A DNA stretch of 64,000 nt, from assembly GCA_020746105.1 (NCBI GenBank), contig CM036619.1, forward strand, positions 3,435,395-3,499,394, given 5' to 3'. Shown one piece after another: positions 11,704 to 24,099 of this stretch (position 1 is the stretch's first letter; every line of letters starts with the position of its first letter). The notes beneath the pieces are model-generated. The model did no database searches. It was not told the origin of the DNA and saw only the letters and a program-made list of their open reading frames with translations. The translations under genes and the position numbers were made by a program. The DNA comes from Trogon surrucura (Eukaryota; Chordata; Aves; Trogoniformes; Trogonidae).

Positions 11704-12696
11704 AGGATGGTTCAGTCTCTAATTTTTCTAGATGCTTTCTTTTTTGTTTTGTTTTCCTCACCTCAGATTTATTATTTATGGAGGTATTTATTTATTGATT
11801 ATCTGGAGGAGAAAAACATGTTGAAAATGAGACAGTTTAATAAATGGAAACATTCTTGTGTCCCTGAAATTTGTGGACTAGCACGGAAAGGGGAGCTGGC
11901 TGGTACTTAGTCCATATAGACAACATTATTTATTCATTATTTAGGAACATAAATGCATCAGTTTCTATCTTCACACCCATCAATTTGTTCCTTCCCACAC
12001 CACTTCCCACTCTGGCTGTTCCAGAGCTTCAGAACTCTTATGTTGACAACCTTCTTCTCATTTCCAGTCTGTATGCCTTTATGCCTAATTTACAAGCATT
12101 TGTCCTTGTGACAACTTTTTTCAGTCAGTTTAAGTAGCTTGTCTCCCTCCCTGCTGTTTACTCCCCTGCTTTATTTATAGAGATTGGTCATACTCTTTCT
12201 CAGCCTTTATTCTGGTAGTCTAAACCAGCCAGAGGTAGTAGACACACACACACAAAATGAAACACATCTACTTCAGAATATCTCGCGTGATTTGAACTTG
12301 GCTTTGGTGGAGCAAACACCATAGTCAAAATCTCCCAAGCTACGGGCCAGCTTTAAGGCTTTACAGTTCTGTTTTGTGACAGTTTCATTGCACCTTTCAG
12401 GCCTTCAGAAGCAGCAGCGACTTTTAAAGAGCTAATCAGAATATTTTCTTCTGGCACCAGTGCAAACTGGTTCAGTTCCTCTGCGGAAGATACCGTTAAT
12501 CTGCAGAAAAATGAGCAAGCTACAGGGTTGGTTTCACAAGAGCCAGGATGTCATGCAGGATCTGGATCCTTCCCCCTGGCTTATCAGGTATGTTATGAAA
12601 ATTTAGGTCTCGGCAGAGGTGATAAAAAATGTAATGGTGCTGTAGTTTATCCTTTTTTTGTCATCCTCTATTGACCTGTCCTCTATTGACACAGCA
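11704..12696. other. Unique-looking sequence with a small CA repeat
   Basis: A (CA)7-type run lies at 12241-12256. No gene or RNA gene recognised. Confidence 0.5.
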
Positions 12697-12879
12697 CTGG
12701 CTCAACAGAACAGGTTGCTCAGAGAGATGATGAGAATCCACATCCCTGGAAACATTCAGGATGAGATTAGACAGGATGCTAAGCAACTTGATCTAGTTAA
12801 AGGTGTCCCTGCTTATTACAGGGAGGTTGGACTAGATGATCTTCAGAGATCCCAAACCATTCTCTGATTCTATTCTGTG
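12697..12879 (+). repeat. CR1 LINE 3' end
   Basis: Carries CAGGTTGCTCAGAGAGATGA, ATCTAGTTAAAGGTGTCCCT and GGAGGTTGGACTAGATGATC, then a degenerate octamer tail ending at CTGATTCTATTCTGTG. About 180 bp, moderately diverged. It has the TTAAAGGTGTCCCTGC-type 3' end that differs from the GGGACCTC type of most copies here, so it is a separate subfamily. Confidence 0.9.
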
Positions 12880-14529
12880 TTGGGGAATGCATTAGGAACG
12901 ATACAGGGCTACTTGCTAAATTGGGTTAGCACTAGGTCATACTGGTCCTGCTTGACATCCTCATTTCATGCATTCTCCTTTGCTAAGGGCTGCTCAGCAG
13001 AGGGGGAAGTCATCCCTTCCAGAGAATGGCCGTTGCTCATTCTGCACATCTCAGATTTGTGCATCCATGGTTCAGAGACAAGATGGTTTTCGTGTTTCAC
13101 TTGCTACAGCAGCCCCAAGGAAGGTGATATTCTGGACCAGCCTGGCCTTGCTAATCTAACTAACATTACACTTATGTACTACCTAAGTAGCCCTAAGATA
13201 GGGCTGAGCTGCAGGTCATAATTTCCTCTGCAACCTGAGAAGTTTCTCTGCTCTCTCAGCTTCCCTGTCAGCTTGCTTTTGGCAAAGTTAGAGTGCATGA
13301 AGAAGAAAAAGATCTGCCAATTATATCCTCCCTGTCTGCTGCTCAGGGGGCAAACACATGTCTTATGCATTATGATTCAGAAATCTGCTTACACGTTTTT
13401 GGGTTTTTTTTACCAGCTTCTGAATTCTCTGTATTGATCTGTCACTTAGAGGAAAAACAAAAAGATCTAAATGAGGGTTATGTGCAATGCGAAAATGTCT
13501 TTGGGCAGAACTTGAGGGTAAATGCTTCCTCCCACTGAAGGGCCAGAAAACTCACTCGCAGTTCTCGTGAAGAAAAATCAGTCACTGATTTGGTGTCAAG
13601 AATATTGGTGACTAAAAGGGATCTGTAGTCCACAATTAGATTTTACTTATATGTAGCTTACTCTTGAATCAAAATCAAAAGAAAAATCCAGTTTCATTTG
13701 GTTTAAGTTCTTTTTTTTTTTGCTTTTGTCCCCCCTTCAAAAAATAATATGCTCAAATCCATAATTCTCAGTATTGAAGGAAGAGGACATCCAGGATTCT
13801 GCTAAGAGCTCCTGAGTCAACATTGCCATTCTTAGATATCGGCACCTCCAAAGAAACTTTTCTGTGGATCTTTGTCTGAGTAGCTTCAGGAAGCATCCCC
13901 CAATGTGATCCACATCCCTCCTCTCTGTGGGGAGCAGACAAGTTCAAACCATCACCTTGAAGCTCACCAGTGTCTTGGTGGGAAGGGACCAGTTGCTTCT
14001 GATGTGGGAGTGAAGCCAGCAGTATGGACAACGGGAGGACTAAAACATGGGCACAGACCCTAAAGTGGTGATTGCTGCACTTAGAATGAGGTGCTGACAC
14101 TGCTGAAACACCAGAACAGAGCCATATTTTGTCACACCTCTATTCGTCCTTTCCTTAGCAGATTTCCTGCGTCAAGCTACAAGGAGCCGACTGGCACGAG
14201 AACTGTATAAATGGCAGAGAAATTCCCCATCAGCTGGTTTTGGGTAAAAATCAATTCTCTCTATTCAAGAAACTCTGAGCTTGCTAAGCTCCCTACCTTT
14301 TAACTGCAAATTGCTCTAAATATTTTCCCCTTATCATCAGTACAGCACAGGGAAGCAAATCCAGTTGGAGGCTGAGCTGGTATATTTTGAGGCCAGTTTA
14401 AGCCAGCTGTTTTATTAATTTCTTTTTACCTGTGTGTGCAAAAAACCTGCCTCTCTTGAAAGCCATGGAAGTCCTGCTTTGATACCGTGAAGAACAGTCC
14501 AGCCCACTTGCTGCTGCCAAGTCCATCAG
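12880..14529. other. Unique-looking non-coding sequence
   Basis: No gene, RNA gene or young repeat recognised. Overlapping short frames at 12877-13221 and 13768-14100 have no family resemblance. A T run lies at about 13712-13721. Confidence 0.5.
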
Positions 14530-14770
14530 GCAGGCCTTGTATGAACTCCTTGGCACTGTACGAGACGCGAAATGGCTCGCCTTCAAACTGCTATTGTAAT
14601 TTTCCTGAAAACTGTGCTTCTGACTCGACGCGCTGTACTTAACACAATTTATGGCAATATTTCTCCCTCAATAGCTTTTTGTAGAGTGTGTGCAACCTAT
14701 TCTGCAGGCTGCTGGTTTTCTTACTTAGCATCTATTTTATGGTCTGCATTTTAAATTCCTTTAAGTGCAG
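14530..14770. promoter_or_regulatory. Candidate conserved non-coding element
   Basis: Repeat-free stretch with CpGs (ACGAGACGCG near 14560, CGACGCGC near 14626) and runs such as CACAATTTATGGCAATATTT near 14644 and CCTTTAAGTGCAGG near 14758. Composition is unlike the decayed repeats around it. The regulatory role is inference only; the short frames on both strands look random. Confidence 0.22.
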
Positions 14771-16156
14771 GCAGTTGAGGAACAAGTTTCTGAGAAGGAG
14801 AGAAGCGAGATCACTACTCAATCCCAATTCCCTCATGCAGTGTCTGTGTACTCGTTATAGGCCAGTACCTTCTCCCCTAGAGACTGCAGCATTTCAGGAG
14901 TAGACAGAACAATCCCAGTCTATGTAAATCACTTAAAATTATAATGTTCTGTGAGATTCTTCCATATATAAGGTGGAGTGTTGATATTAATACGACAGCA
15001 ACTTTTAGCTGAGATCACAGACCTCTCATATTAGGCATTACCCAAATCCATAGGGAGAATTTGTTCCTGCTTCAGAAATCTTGCATTGTAAATAGCTGCA
15101 TGGGATAAAGGATGGAGGAATAAACAAAGGCAACCACAGAAGATACATCTGCGCTGTCAAATAAATCTCACATCTTGGTCCCCTGATCATCCACGTTGCA
15201 TAAATATTAATTCTCTCCCAGTTTGTTTGTTGTTTTTGGATTTTTTTCTCCTGAATGAACCAGTGATTCCACTCCAAAATGAAATCCGGATGTCTTGGGA
15301 TGGATCACCTCTGTCTGAATGTAAAAACACAGTTTAGCTCCTTGTCCCATCCAGAACCCTCCGATGCTCCCTAGACTTGCACTGTCAGCCTCCAGTGTGA
15401 AGGCATCTAATCCATCTTTGTACCATCTTGCCACTCTGGTGGGCAGCAACAAACGTTTAATGTGCTTCAGGTTACTTTGATGTGAAAAAACCCCACTTAA
15501 ACCCAAACAAACAAAACCAAACACCACAAAAAAAAAACAAACAAACAAACCCAAACCACTTGGTAATTATATGTTAGAACTACAGAGGTACCTTGGTAAT
15601 TCCAGAGCCATATGCTGTGACCCATGGACCCTGATGGTTCGTTTCAGAGGGGCCAGTCTGGGAGAGGACAGATACATCTACTCTGTGTCATGTGGTCAAA
15701 ATCCCAGAATAGATTCTTTTTAGCAGTTTACACTAGTATATACTAATATATATACACTAATATGTACTAATATATACTATAATATATACTAATATATAAC
15801 CATAATATAGTCCTGTGGCAGATAAGTTTATTGAACTTCCAGTGTCCTCCTCCCCACTCTTGTCTTCTTGCCACAGAGCCCAGTTTGGGGAAGGAGGATG
15901 AAGGGAAGAGGTAAGTCCAACGTCTTCCTAAGGGGTGGTCACAACATGAAAAGCCTGAACTGCCACCAATGAGCAGGATTAAGCTTGGCAGGAGAGAGCC
16001 AGCCACACTGATGATGTCTGACAATATAACGTACAGCAAAAGTCAAATACGTCAAAGCATATCTTCAGACAGCTGAAGTGCTCTAACTTGTGCGTAATTG
16101 ATTACTTTCAGGACTGGAAAAAGTTGTTTTGATTATGTCCTTAGCACAGGTTCAGG
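14771..16156. other. Unique-looking sequence with A-rich and TA-rich low-complexity tracts
   Basis: Includes a CAAA-rich tract at 15504-15557 and a TA-rich array at about 15727-15806 (next entry). No gene recognised; the 115-codon minus frame at 15207-15554 crosses the CAAA tract and is not credible. Confidence 0.5.
15727..15806. repeat. Imperfect TA-rich tandem repeat (ACTAATATAT-like unit)
   Basis: The words ACTAATATAT, ACTAATATGT, ACTAATATAT and ACTATAATAT recur about every 10-12 bp, giving a short imperfect minisatellite. It is strongly AT-rich and easily unpaired. Confidence 0.75.
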
Positions 16157-16491
16157 GGTCTTATTAACATCTATCTGAGGAGTGGAGGTCAAGAGGAAGG
16201 GGACAATCGTTTTTCAGTGATGTCCAGAAACAGAACAAGAAATAATGAGTTTAAATTAGAAGAGAGGAAGTTCCACCTCAACTTGAGGAGAAACTTCTTT
16301 GCTGTGAGGGTGACAGAGACCTGGCACAGGCTCCCCAGAGCGGTTGTGGAACCTACTTCTCTGGAGACTTTCAAACCCCACCTGGATGCGTTCCTGTGTG
16401 GCTGCCCTAGGGGATCCTGCTCTGGCAGAGGGGTTGGACTGGATGATCTCTAGAGATCCCTTCCAACCCCGAGCATTCTGTGATTCATAAA
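16157..16491 (+). repeat. CR1 LINE 3' end, about 0.33 kb
   Basis: Plus-strand copy beginning at TCTTATTAACATCTATCTGA and ending in ATTCTGTGATTCATAAATC. The open frame 16217-16453 encodes the ORF2 C-terminus (TRNNEFKLEERKFHLNLRRN, then FFAVRVTETWHRLPR, then GVGLDDL). 5'-truncated, no catalytic domain. Confidence 0.95.
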
Positions 16492-17563
16492 TCATTGGGT
16501 GACTGTTGTTCAGGTCATATGACAGAGACAAGCCTGAATGACTGAAACGCTGAAAAACCTGAGAGGCTGATGCCTCTTTAATTGAAGAAATGACCAGTCA
16601 TGGCCAACTCTTCAAAGATGCTTCGGCCTCTCTTGTAGCAGAGGGCCATGCTGTGGGACATGCAAAAACGGGATTAAAAAGGATTCTGTCACGAAGACTT
16701 TGTTATGCTTTTCCACATCTCATATATGCCACCAGCTCCGAGGCTTTGTTATTCTCCATGCGTCCATTCAGATCAGATGGGCTCCTGCAAAGTCTAGGAA
16801 TCCATTAAATCCCCCCAAACTCTTCTTTTGGGAAGCATCAGTGATGCGTTGGCTTTTCCTAGCCCTCCATACCCAGCAGCTTGCTGTAGATCTTGGTTGA
16901 AGACATCAAAAGCTTTAGGGGTGTTCTGTGATGTGGTGATCTGTACTGCATGAGGTCTTCCCTTAATCTCTTGAAATACTGTAACAGGCTGCGGCAGCAA
17001 AAGATAAAACTTGGTGAGTGGCCTATGAAGACAGCTTTCTACTGATACTTACAGAAGCGTGGTAGGAAATCTGGGAGATCTTGGGGCCAGAAGCCTTCAG
17101 GTTAATTGTGTGTCTCTTGAAGCTGTATTCTTATTCGTAATAAAACTTTATTTCAGCCATTGCTGTGTGTGAATAGTGTAGCCATGTACATTAGATAGAT
17201 GATTCTCTTCCTTACCATTGATTTAATTTCAGTAATTTCATTTGACTTCTCTTACAAGAAGAACTCACACTTGTAAAACATCTTCCTTCTGTCTCACCTG
17301 CTTATTTAAGGTGCAGAGAGACAAGAGGTTTTCAAACCTTCACAAAAGAAAAGCATAAGCTGAAATTTAGGAAATCCACTTAGTAGCCTATGACAGAGAA
17401 TACTTGTCTCTCCTTTTTTGTCCCTTGTCCTCCTCTCAAAGTGCTATGCTGTGCTGTTTTACCTCTCCCAGCTTCCCTTCCCCCTGTCCTTCCCCTCTCT
17501 CTCGTGCTTGACTTTCCCCATCCCAACCACAGTTCTGTCATGCTCTTCCTCAAAATGAAATGG
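16492..17563. other. No recognisable feature
   Basis: Unique-looking sequence between a CR1 and a pyrimidine microsatellite. No gene or RNA gene recognised. Confidence 0.5.
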
Positions 17564-17666
17564 TTCTCCTCTCCTCTCCTCTCTCCTCTCCTCTCCTCTC
17601 CTCTCCTCTCCTCTCCTCTCCTCTCCTCTCCTCTCCTCTCCTCTCCTCTCCTCTCCTCTCCTCTCC
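17564..17666 (+). repeat. Pentanucleotide microsatellite (CTCTC)n
   Basis: About 20 units of a C/T-only pentamer, with a phase slip near 17580. From 17581 to 17666 the array is uninterrupted (about 17 copies). The strand is pure pyrimidine over ~100 bp, the mirror-repeat type of sequence that can form H-DNA. It sits 180 bp upstream of a solo LTR. The overlapping frames that translate to LSSPLLSS repeats are not genes. Confidence 0.97.
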
Positions 17667-17846
17667 GGGTCTTCCCAGGCTTCTGGTCTATTTTCTTTGC
17701 CTATTTCTACCTTCTTCTCTCTTTCTACCTACTGTATTTACAGGCAAACTTCACTCTGATTTTCTGTGGTTAAGTTCGTCAAATGGCTGTCTTCCTGTAT
17801 AGAAATCATAGTCTGAGTAGTTTTGTTTCATTTTTCATTGGGGGGG
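17667..17846. other. Short spacer before the LTR
   Basis: Unique-looking sequence ending in a run of seven G at 17840-17846, which includes the left copy of the target duplication of the LTR that follows. Confidence 0.6.
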
Positions 17847-19030
17847 TGTGGTGGGTTGACCCTGGCCGGCCGCCAGGTACCCACACAGCCGCTCACTCAC
17901 TCCCCCCTTCACTACTGAACAGGGGGAGAAAAAATCTCCAAGGGCTCAGGGTTTGAGATAAGGACAGGGAGATCACCCTCATTTACCGTCCCGGGCAAAA
18001 CAGACTCAGTTTTGGGGAAATTAGGTACATTTATTAAAAGAACTAATCAGAGAGGAGTAGTGAGAAGTGAGAAAGAAACAAATCTTAAACAGAACACCTT
18101 CCCCCCATCCCTCCCTTCTTCCCGGGCTTAACATCAATCCCGGTTTCTCCACCTCCTCCCCCCGAGCGGCGCAGGGGGACAGGGAATGGGGGCTGCGGTC
18201 AGTTCATCCGACGTTGGTTCCACCGCTTCTTCACTCCGGGGGAGGACTCTTCACTCTTCCCCAGGGCCACTGTGGGGTCCCTCTCACCGGAGACAAGCTT
18301 CACGCTCTCTTCTCCGCGTGAGTCGTCCCACGAAGGGCAATTCATCACAAACTGCCCAACGGGAGACACCTCACGAGGGGCAGCCCACCCCTCGTGAGTC
18401 TGAGGTGCAGTCCTTCAGGGGAAACTGCTCCAGCGTGAGCCACCCACAACATCCCAAAAGTCCCACCGGCCAACCTGCTCCAGCGTGGGCATTCCCTCTT
18501 CCACGGGCTACAGGTTCTGGCAGCGACTTGCTCTGATGTGGGCTTCCCACGGGCTACAGTCCCCTTTCAGGCATCCACCCACACGGCGTGGAGTCCTCGG
18601 TGGACACCTACGCGGTGATCCTCACGGTGGACTTCTGCACCTCGCCCATGGGCTGCAGGGGGACAACCCGCTTCACCATGGTCTTCACCACGGACCCGGG
18701 GGACTCCTTCTGCTCCGGCGCCTGGAGCTCATCCTCCCCCCCCCCCTCCTTCTTCACTGACCTTGGTGTCTGCACAGACTCTCACTCCTCCATCTCTGTG
18801 CCAGCTGTTATGGCGCAGTTCTTTTTCCCGTTCTTAAATATGTTTTTCACAGAGGCGTTCCTCTGCTATCACCTTACTGATAGGCTCAGCCTTGGCCAGT
18901 GGCGGGTCCCTCTTTGTAGCCGGCTGGCATTGGCTCTATCAAACCTGGGGAGCTTCTCGCAGCTTCTTACAGAAGCCACCCTGCAGCTCCTCCCCCCGCC
19001 ACCGAAATCTGGCCAGGCCAAACCAAAACA
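17847..19030 (-). mobile_element. Solo LTR of an avian endogenous retrovirus, ERVL-like
   Basis: A complete LTR of about 1,184 bp begins TGTGGTGGGTTGACCC and ends CCAAACCAAAACA, and is flanked by GGGGG on both sides (17842-17846 and 19031-19035). A 5-bp duplication fits ERVL-type integrases better than the 6 bp of beta-retrovirus-like elements, but a G run makes the exact length uncertain. Minus orientation is inferred from AATAAA in TTTTAATAAATG, read on the minus strand near 18030. The middle (about 18420-18620) has degenerate tandem units of the CTGCTCCAGCGTGGGC/CCACGGGCTACAG kind. CpG-rich for this window. No second LTR or internal region is present, so the provirus was lost by LTR recombination. 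Termini are intact; age looks moderate. Family name not resolved. Confidence 0.88.
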
Positions 19031-19170
19031 GGGGGATTTGAAGGTCTAGGGAAGAAAGTTTTCTCATTGCTACAGAAATAATCTGGATCTGAGTTCACAT
19101 CAGTTCCTAGCACAGAAAGATGTTGAACAAGATGCTTTGCCTCACTTGATGTATTCTCCATCAATGAAAC
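19031..19170. other. Spacer between LTR and CR1
   Basis: 140 bp without a recognisable feature, beginning with the right copy of the LTR target duplication (19031-19035). Confidence 0.6.
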
Positions 19171-19417
19171 AAGATTCAAGCTGGAACATTGGAAGGTCCA
19201 TTAAAATAGTAGAAAAAACTTTCGCTGTGAGGGTGACAGAGCCCTGGCACAGGCTACCCAGGGAGGTTGCGGAGTCTCCTTCTCTGGAGACATTCAAACC
19301 CCGCCTGGACGCATTCCTGTGCGGTCTGCTGTAGGTGATCCTGCTCTGGCAGGGTGGCTGGACTAGATGATCTGTTGAGGTCCCTTCCAACACCTGACAT
19401 TCTGTGATTCTGTGAAG
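19171..19417 (+). repeat. CR1 LINE 3' end, about 0.25 kb
   Basis: Plus-strand copy with frame 19137-19334 reading [20 protein letters not shown] then PSLETFKPRLDAFLCGLL, and ending GACATTCTGTGATTCTGTGA. Same 3'-end type as the copies at 51, 4995 and 16157. Confidence 0.95.
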
Positions 19418-22400
19418 ATTTCCTAACCTAACTTCTTATTCACTGGGATGGAAACTCTCTTGAACTTGGAGGAGGTGTTCCTGGAATATTAGCAGGTGTT
19501 CTTGAGCCTCTCTTTCCTCTAGAACCTCGTTCCTCAAGACTCTTCCCAGCAGATCTTTGACCACTTCAGTGCAGTAGGATTTCTGTCCTTCATGGTAGCA
19601 TGCTGTAGGGTGCATGATGTAGATGTGATGTGAGCACAGTGGAGGCATCTTAGGGGCCATCAGTGTGAGCATGGAAAGGACATTACCAAGAAGTCCTGGT
19701 CTAAAAAGGAACTACTGTGTGAGCCAAGATATGTTAGTCTCAGCTCCTGGGTTAGGGAAGTAAGAGGCAGGAACTAGTTACGCAGTCAAGTCTAAATTAA
19801 TCTTTATGAACTTCTAGTGACTGTCAGTGGGCAAAGGATGTTATTTGGGAAGATCAGCAGGAGCATGTTGAGTTCTGTCGAGCAAGGCAGAAGGCAGCGT
19901 GATTTGGGCTGCTTCAGAGAAAGCCAGGGTTTCCAGGAAATTTTAGTACTGTAATCTGGTGAAAGCAGAGATGAAAATCTGGGTGTACTGGTACAGAAAG
20001 GCCTAGAATTACTATATATATAAACCTTGCTTTCTTCTTTATCTTTTTTTTGTGTGGTTTTTTTGGTGTGTTTTTTTTTTTTTTTTTTAGAATCTAAATC
20101 CTACAACACTGTATTTAAGTTGGCTTTATAAGCAGGTAAAGATAAATTACTGCCAACTGCACATCTGGCAGGGAGGTCAAGTCTCCTCAGAGGAGCTTTG
20201 GTTTGTATTTACTCCTTGAATGTCGCATAAAGAGACACCATGGCACCATGACAACACGAACATTTTCATACTGCTCTTAAATTCATTCCCTTTGTCAAGC
20301 CAGCTCTGTACCTTCTCTTTTACCATTTGTTAAACCTGCTCCCACAGCAAGCAGTTTTCTAGTTCTAGCATCAGTTTTATCTTGGCTGGTACATGCAGTT
20401 AAAGCCTAAGCACAGTCAATCAATCCTGTCTCCACAGAGCTTTCCTTTACTTCAAACAATTTGAAAACAAAGTTCATATAAAAAGATTCCCTTCAACCCT
20501 TCTATTCCTGGCTACATATGTTAGCCTAATTTTTTTATTGTGTTCTTGAGAAACACCAGTGACATAAAAATACAGTAGATTTGTGCTTCCTCAGGACAGA
20601 GCAGTGAGTTTCTTGTTTTCCCATATTAGTAGAATAAAGAATGCCGATGTTCTGAAAATATCCATCAACAGTTCTCTCAGGAGTTCATGAATGGAGGGGA
20701 AATTTTGGGTGGAATAACCTTTGCACTTCCACATTCCACTGTAAATCAGTAGAGTAAAAGTTATCCATACCTTGAAATGCAGATTTTTATTTTTTTTTTA
20801 ACGATGAAAAATGCCCTTCTACTACTCCTAGCATCTCCTACACCTTTTTCCTCCATTCACCAAAGAAGCACTTGTTAAGTCTCTAATATTCGCTGGGAAG
20901 AATATGTGGCTTATTCAGCTGATACCGCAGCTTGGGAGTTTTCTCCTGAGTGGCTCTCTCTTTGTACTGCACCATCCCAAATGCAAGCATTTATATCCCT
21001 CTCTGCTGGTATAAGGCTGGGATTTAATTGGCATCTTTCCATGAAGAGGACTGCCAGATATTGGGGGGAAAAATGCATTTCAGCAGCAGCCCGAGTTATA
21101 CACAATTGGAGGCAAAGCCAAGCACTGTTTTACCCCCTTTCCTGCAGTTGTTGACCTTTAATTCCCCTCATCTGCTCCTGTTATTCCGGTTCTTCCCTGT
21201 TTCTGATCCCTCCCTACCTTTGCTGCTCATTTCGTCCTGCTTGTGTAAAAGGGGAGTCTATCTGATGACATATTTACAAAGTAACCCTATTTTTAGAGTA
21301 GTGTGGGCTATCGGGTGCGAGCTAAGGATGTGAAAATACAGCAAATACAGAGTATAAAGCAGAACAAAAGGGATACAACATCATCCAGTTCCTCTGAAAT
21401 AGATAATTGCCATCTTTAGCCACCACTGGAAGTTCCTGGTTAATATAGGAAATGGAATAGTAGAAGGAAAGAGGTTGTTAAACCACAGGTTGCTTCACTC
21501 AGTGATTTCTTGTCTTAATCTTCATTTAGCTCTGAAAAACATGCCATTTTTCCGACTTCTTAGAGATGTGATTTTAATACTCAAATACCTCAGCCCAAAC
21601 CCTTAATTTTTACAAGATATAAAACTTGTTTTATACTCAACTGCTTACACATTTAAGCCTCTGAATCCCTCAGCTGGTTTTAGTGCCACTCTGACAATGA
21701 AAAGGACTAATTCAAGATCTATTCTTACATTTATTGCATCATAAAGAATGTTCAGAGTAAAGACTTCATTTGCATACATCATAAAAATAAACAAAATAGT
21801 TTGCATAGAAGGCTGTAGCAGTGCTTTGACTGAATAAGGAATCTTGGGAAATACATTTGTGAAATGAGAAAGAGAACGAGGGTGAAGATGACTTACCAAA
21901 CCTAGGGAGATTTTTAAGGGGTGGGATGCTCGGAGTCTTTATATTGCTAAATCCTTTGGTATTTTGCAGTTTTGAGGTGGACATGAGCTGTAAAGACCCT
22001 TGGAAATCCCCTCGAGAGGTGCTATGTGATGAGTGGCAGCTTTGGGTTGAAGGCAGTGCTTGGTGCTTCACCCAGTCAAATGCAGGATTTGTACTGGTCT
22101 GACCAAAGCCTGAGAGAAATCCCAGCATTTGGTTATGGAGATTTAGCGTTCATCATTTCTCATCTGTTTCTGCATCCCAGATTTCTCTGGTGTGATTAAT
22201 TACTAATGAAATCAGTAGCCATCACTGAAAGTATGCTTATTTATTGTGAGAGGAGAGAATCTAGGTTGGTGCTATACCTCTATGGCACGATGTGGTGCCC
22301 ATTTAGGATTTTCTGGAATTTTACATCAAGAACGTGGAAAATAACACTGACAGTCTACACGGATAGTGTTCATCATAGAATCATAGAATCTTTTGATTAC

Positions 22401-23036
22401 TTCTCTTTGCAATTATCGCCCTCCATGGTGCTCTACTTGAAACAAATTTGAAGCACAAATTTTAAGGATGCTAGCAAGAACCAGCTTCGTACAGGTTTTA
22501 AAAGTGCTTGGCCACTTTTTGCTTTGGGGCTTTGAATATACCACTCCAGATCTTCCCAGTTCCCTGAGCCTCTCAAACAGGGTTTAGGTTTCCATGACTT
22601 GATTCTCTTCCTTATAAAACTTGGATTTTTTAAGTGAAGCAACCTAAACAGTCACAGCTTCTGTTGGGATGGAGGAACCTGTTTGAGTCCTATGCTTGAG
22701 CAGCTATGTCTAACGCCAGGGTGATTAGCTGGTGCAAGGAGGGAAATCACTCAATACACATCAGGATTTCACAGCCCTCACTGGTCTTACCTTCATGTAA
22801 AGGTTAATGGATCCAGGAATTGCTGGAGCACATAGACCTTACTCATGGACCTTGCTGACAAGGCAGACCATAAGGACTGCAGATCTCATACCTGTCTGTT
22901 CACTAGACCACTACCACTACAGGGATGGTTGCCCTGTGGGTTCAAGAGAGGGAAGACTACTGCCTGCATTATCATTGGCAGAAAATTTTCACCTGTATTT
23001 CCTAAGTTTAAGTTGTAATAAAGGCTGTGACCTTCA
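19418..23036. other. Unique-looking non-coding sequence
   Basis: 3.6 kb with no gene recognised. There is a T-rich run at 20048-20088. Around 22373-22392 two copies of TCATAGAATCATAGAAT stand alone, i.e. a CR1-type octamer stub without a body. The region 20890-21150 is repeat-free with words such as GGGATTTAATTGGCATC, but nothing decisive. Confidence 0.5.
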
Positions 23037-23461
23037 GAGAGTCATAGAATGCACTGGGTTGGGAGGAATGTTTAAAAGTCATCGAGTCCAACCGCCCTGC
23101 AGTGAGCAGGGACATCTCTCACTAGATCAGGTTGCTCAGAGCCCCGTCCAGCCTGACCTTGAATGTCTCCAGGGATGGAGCCTCCACCACCTCTCCGGGC
23201 AACGTGTTCCAGTAGTTTAAAACCATTGCCCCAAGTACTATGGCTACACACTCTTATAAGCAGCCCCTCCCCAGCTTTCCTGTAGCCCCTTCAGGTGCTG
23301 GAAGGCCTCTCTATGGTCTCCCTGGAGCCTTCTCTTCTCCAGGCTGAGCAACCCCAACTCTCTCAGCCTGTCCTCGTAGGAGAGGTGCTCCAGCCCTTTG
23401 ATCGTTTTTGTGGCCCTTCTCTGGACCTGCTCCAACAGATCCATGTCCTTCTTGTCTTCTC
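23037..23461 (-). repeat. CR1 LINE 3' end, about 0.42 kb
   Basis: Minus-strand copy. Its right end reads in antisense [20 protein letters not shown], then [20 protein letters not shown] (23444-23244). The terminus has only one clear octamer (TCATAGAATG at 23040). Older than the GGGACCTC-type copies judging by divergence from them. Confidence 0.93.
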
Positions 23462-24099
23462 CTATTTCTTCTTTTTCATTTTTCAGTAGTTTCAGAAGAC
23501 TGTGTTATTAGGCGTTAGAAATCCCACAGAAAGCAATTTGCAAGATTTGCAGTTTCTGCTTGTCTTGGCCCAAATCTTCATGTAGAGACTCCTCCTTCGC
23601 ACCTTTTGCCTTGCAATGGAAATGACAAGAAACGCGCCGTGCTTCACACACTGGGACCACGCAACGTCAGCTACACACACACACAGGGACGGCTGCATTT
23701 CAGCAGAGAATTAAAATATACGTGGCTTGGCATTCAGTTTTATTGCAGCACCGTTGCAGAATGAATGTGGCTGCAAGGCTGGGACTGGCACCTGCTGAAG
23801 CTGAGTAGCTGAGACTTGAGGAGCATAGAGAAACAATGGGACGTTGTCACCTGCCTCTGCTCCCCACCACCAAGCAGATCTGGGTCCCAGGTCTCCCTAA
23901 CAACACAGATCTAAGCTCCGACTCTCAGACTTTTCAAAACTACAGAACATCTTGCCCGTTTCTTCCTCCTCTCAGCACCTGAGATCTTGGTGCCATCAAG
24001 AAGAATCTCCGCAAAGAAAATGAACAACAACGATGGAGATGAAGGGAGAGGAGACTGCGAAGGGCAATTGTGGTTTATGAGCTCTGCTGATGCATAAGG
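23462..24099. other. Unique-looking sequence with a small CA repeat
   Basis: A (CA)8-type run lies at 23670-23686. No gene recognised; the CpG-bearing stretch 23625-23665 is short. Confidence 0.5.

Noticed and set aside
17390-17802. Two overlapping plus-strand frames of 127 and 80 codons with SSPLLSSPLL repeats
   Set aside because: They are the translation of the (CTCTC)n microsatellite.
18186-19049. Several GC-rich open frames (up to 153 codons)
   Set aside because: They lie wholly inside the solo LTR; the GC content and tandem units of the LTR explain the open frames.
22373-22395. Two CATAGAATCATAGAAT units, as in a CR1 3' end
   Set aside because: No CR1 body follows; too short to call an element. 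Mentioned in the stretch entry only.
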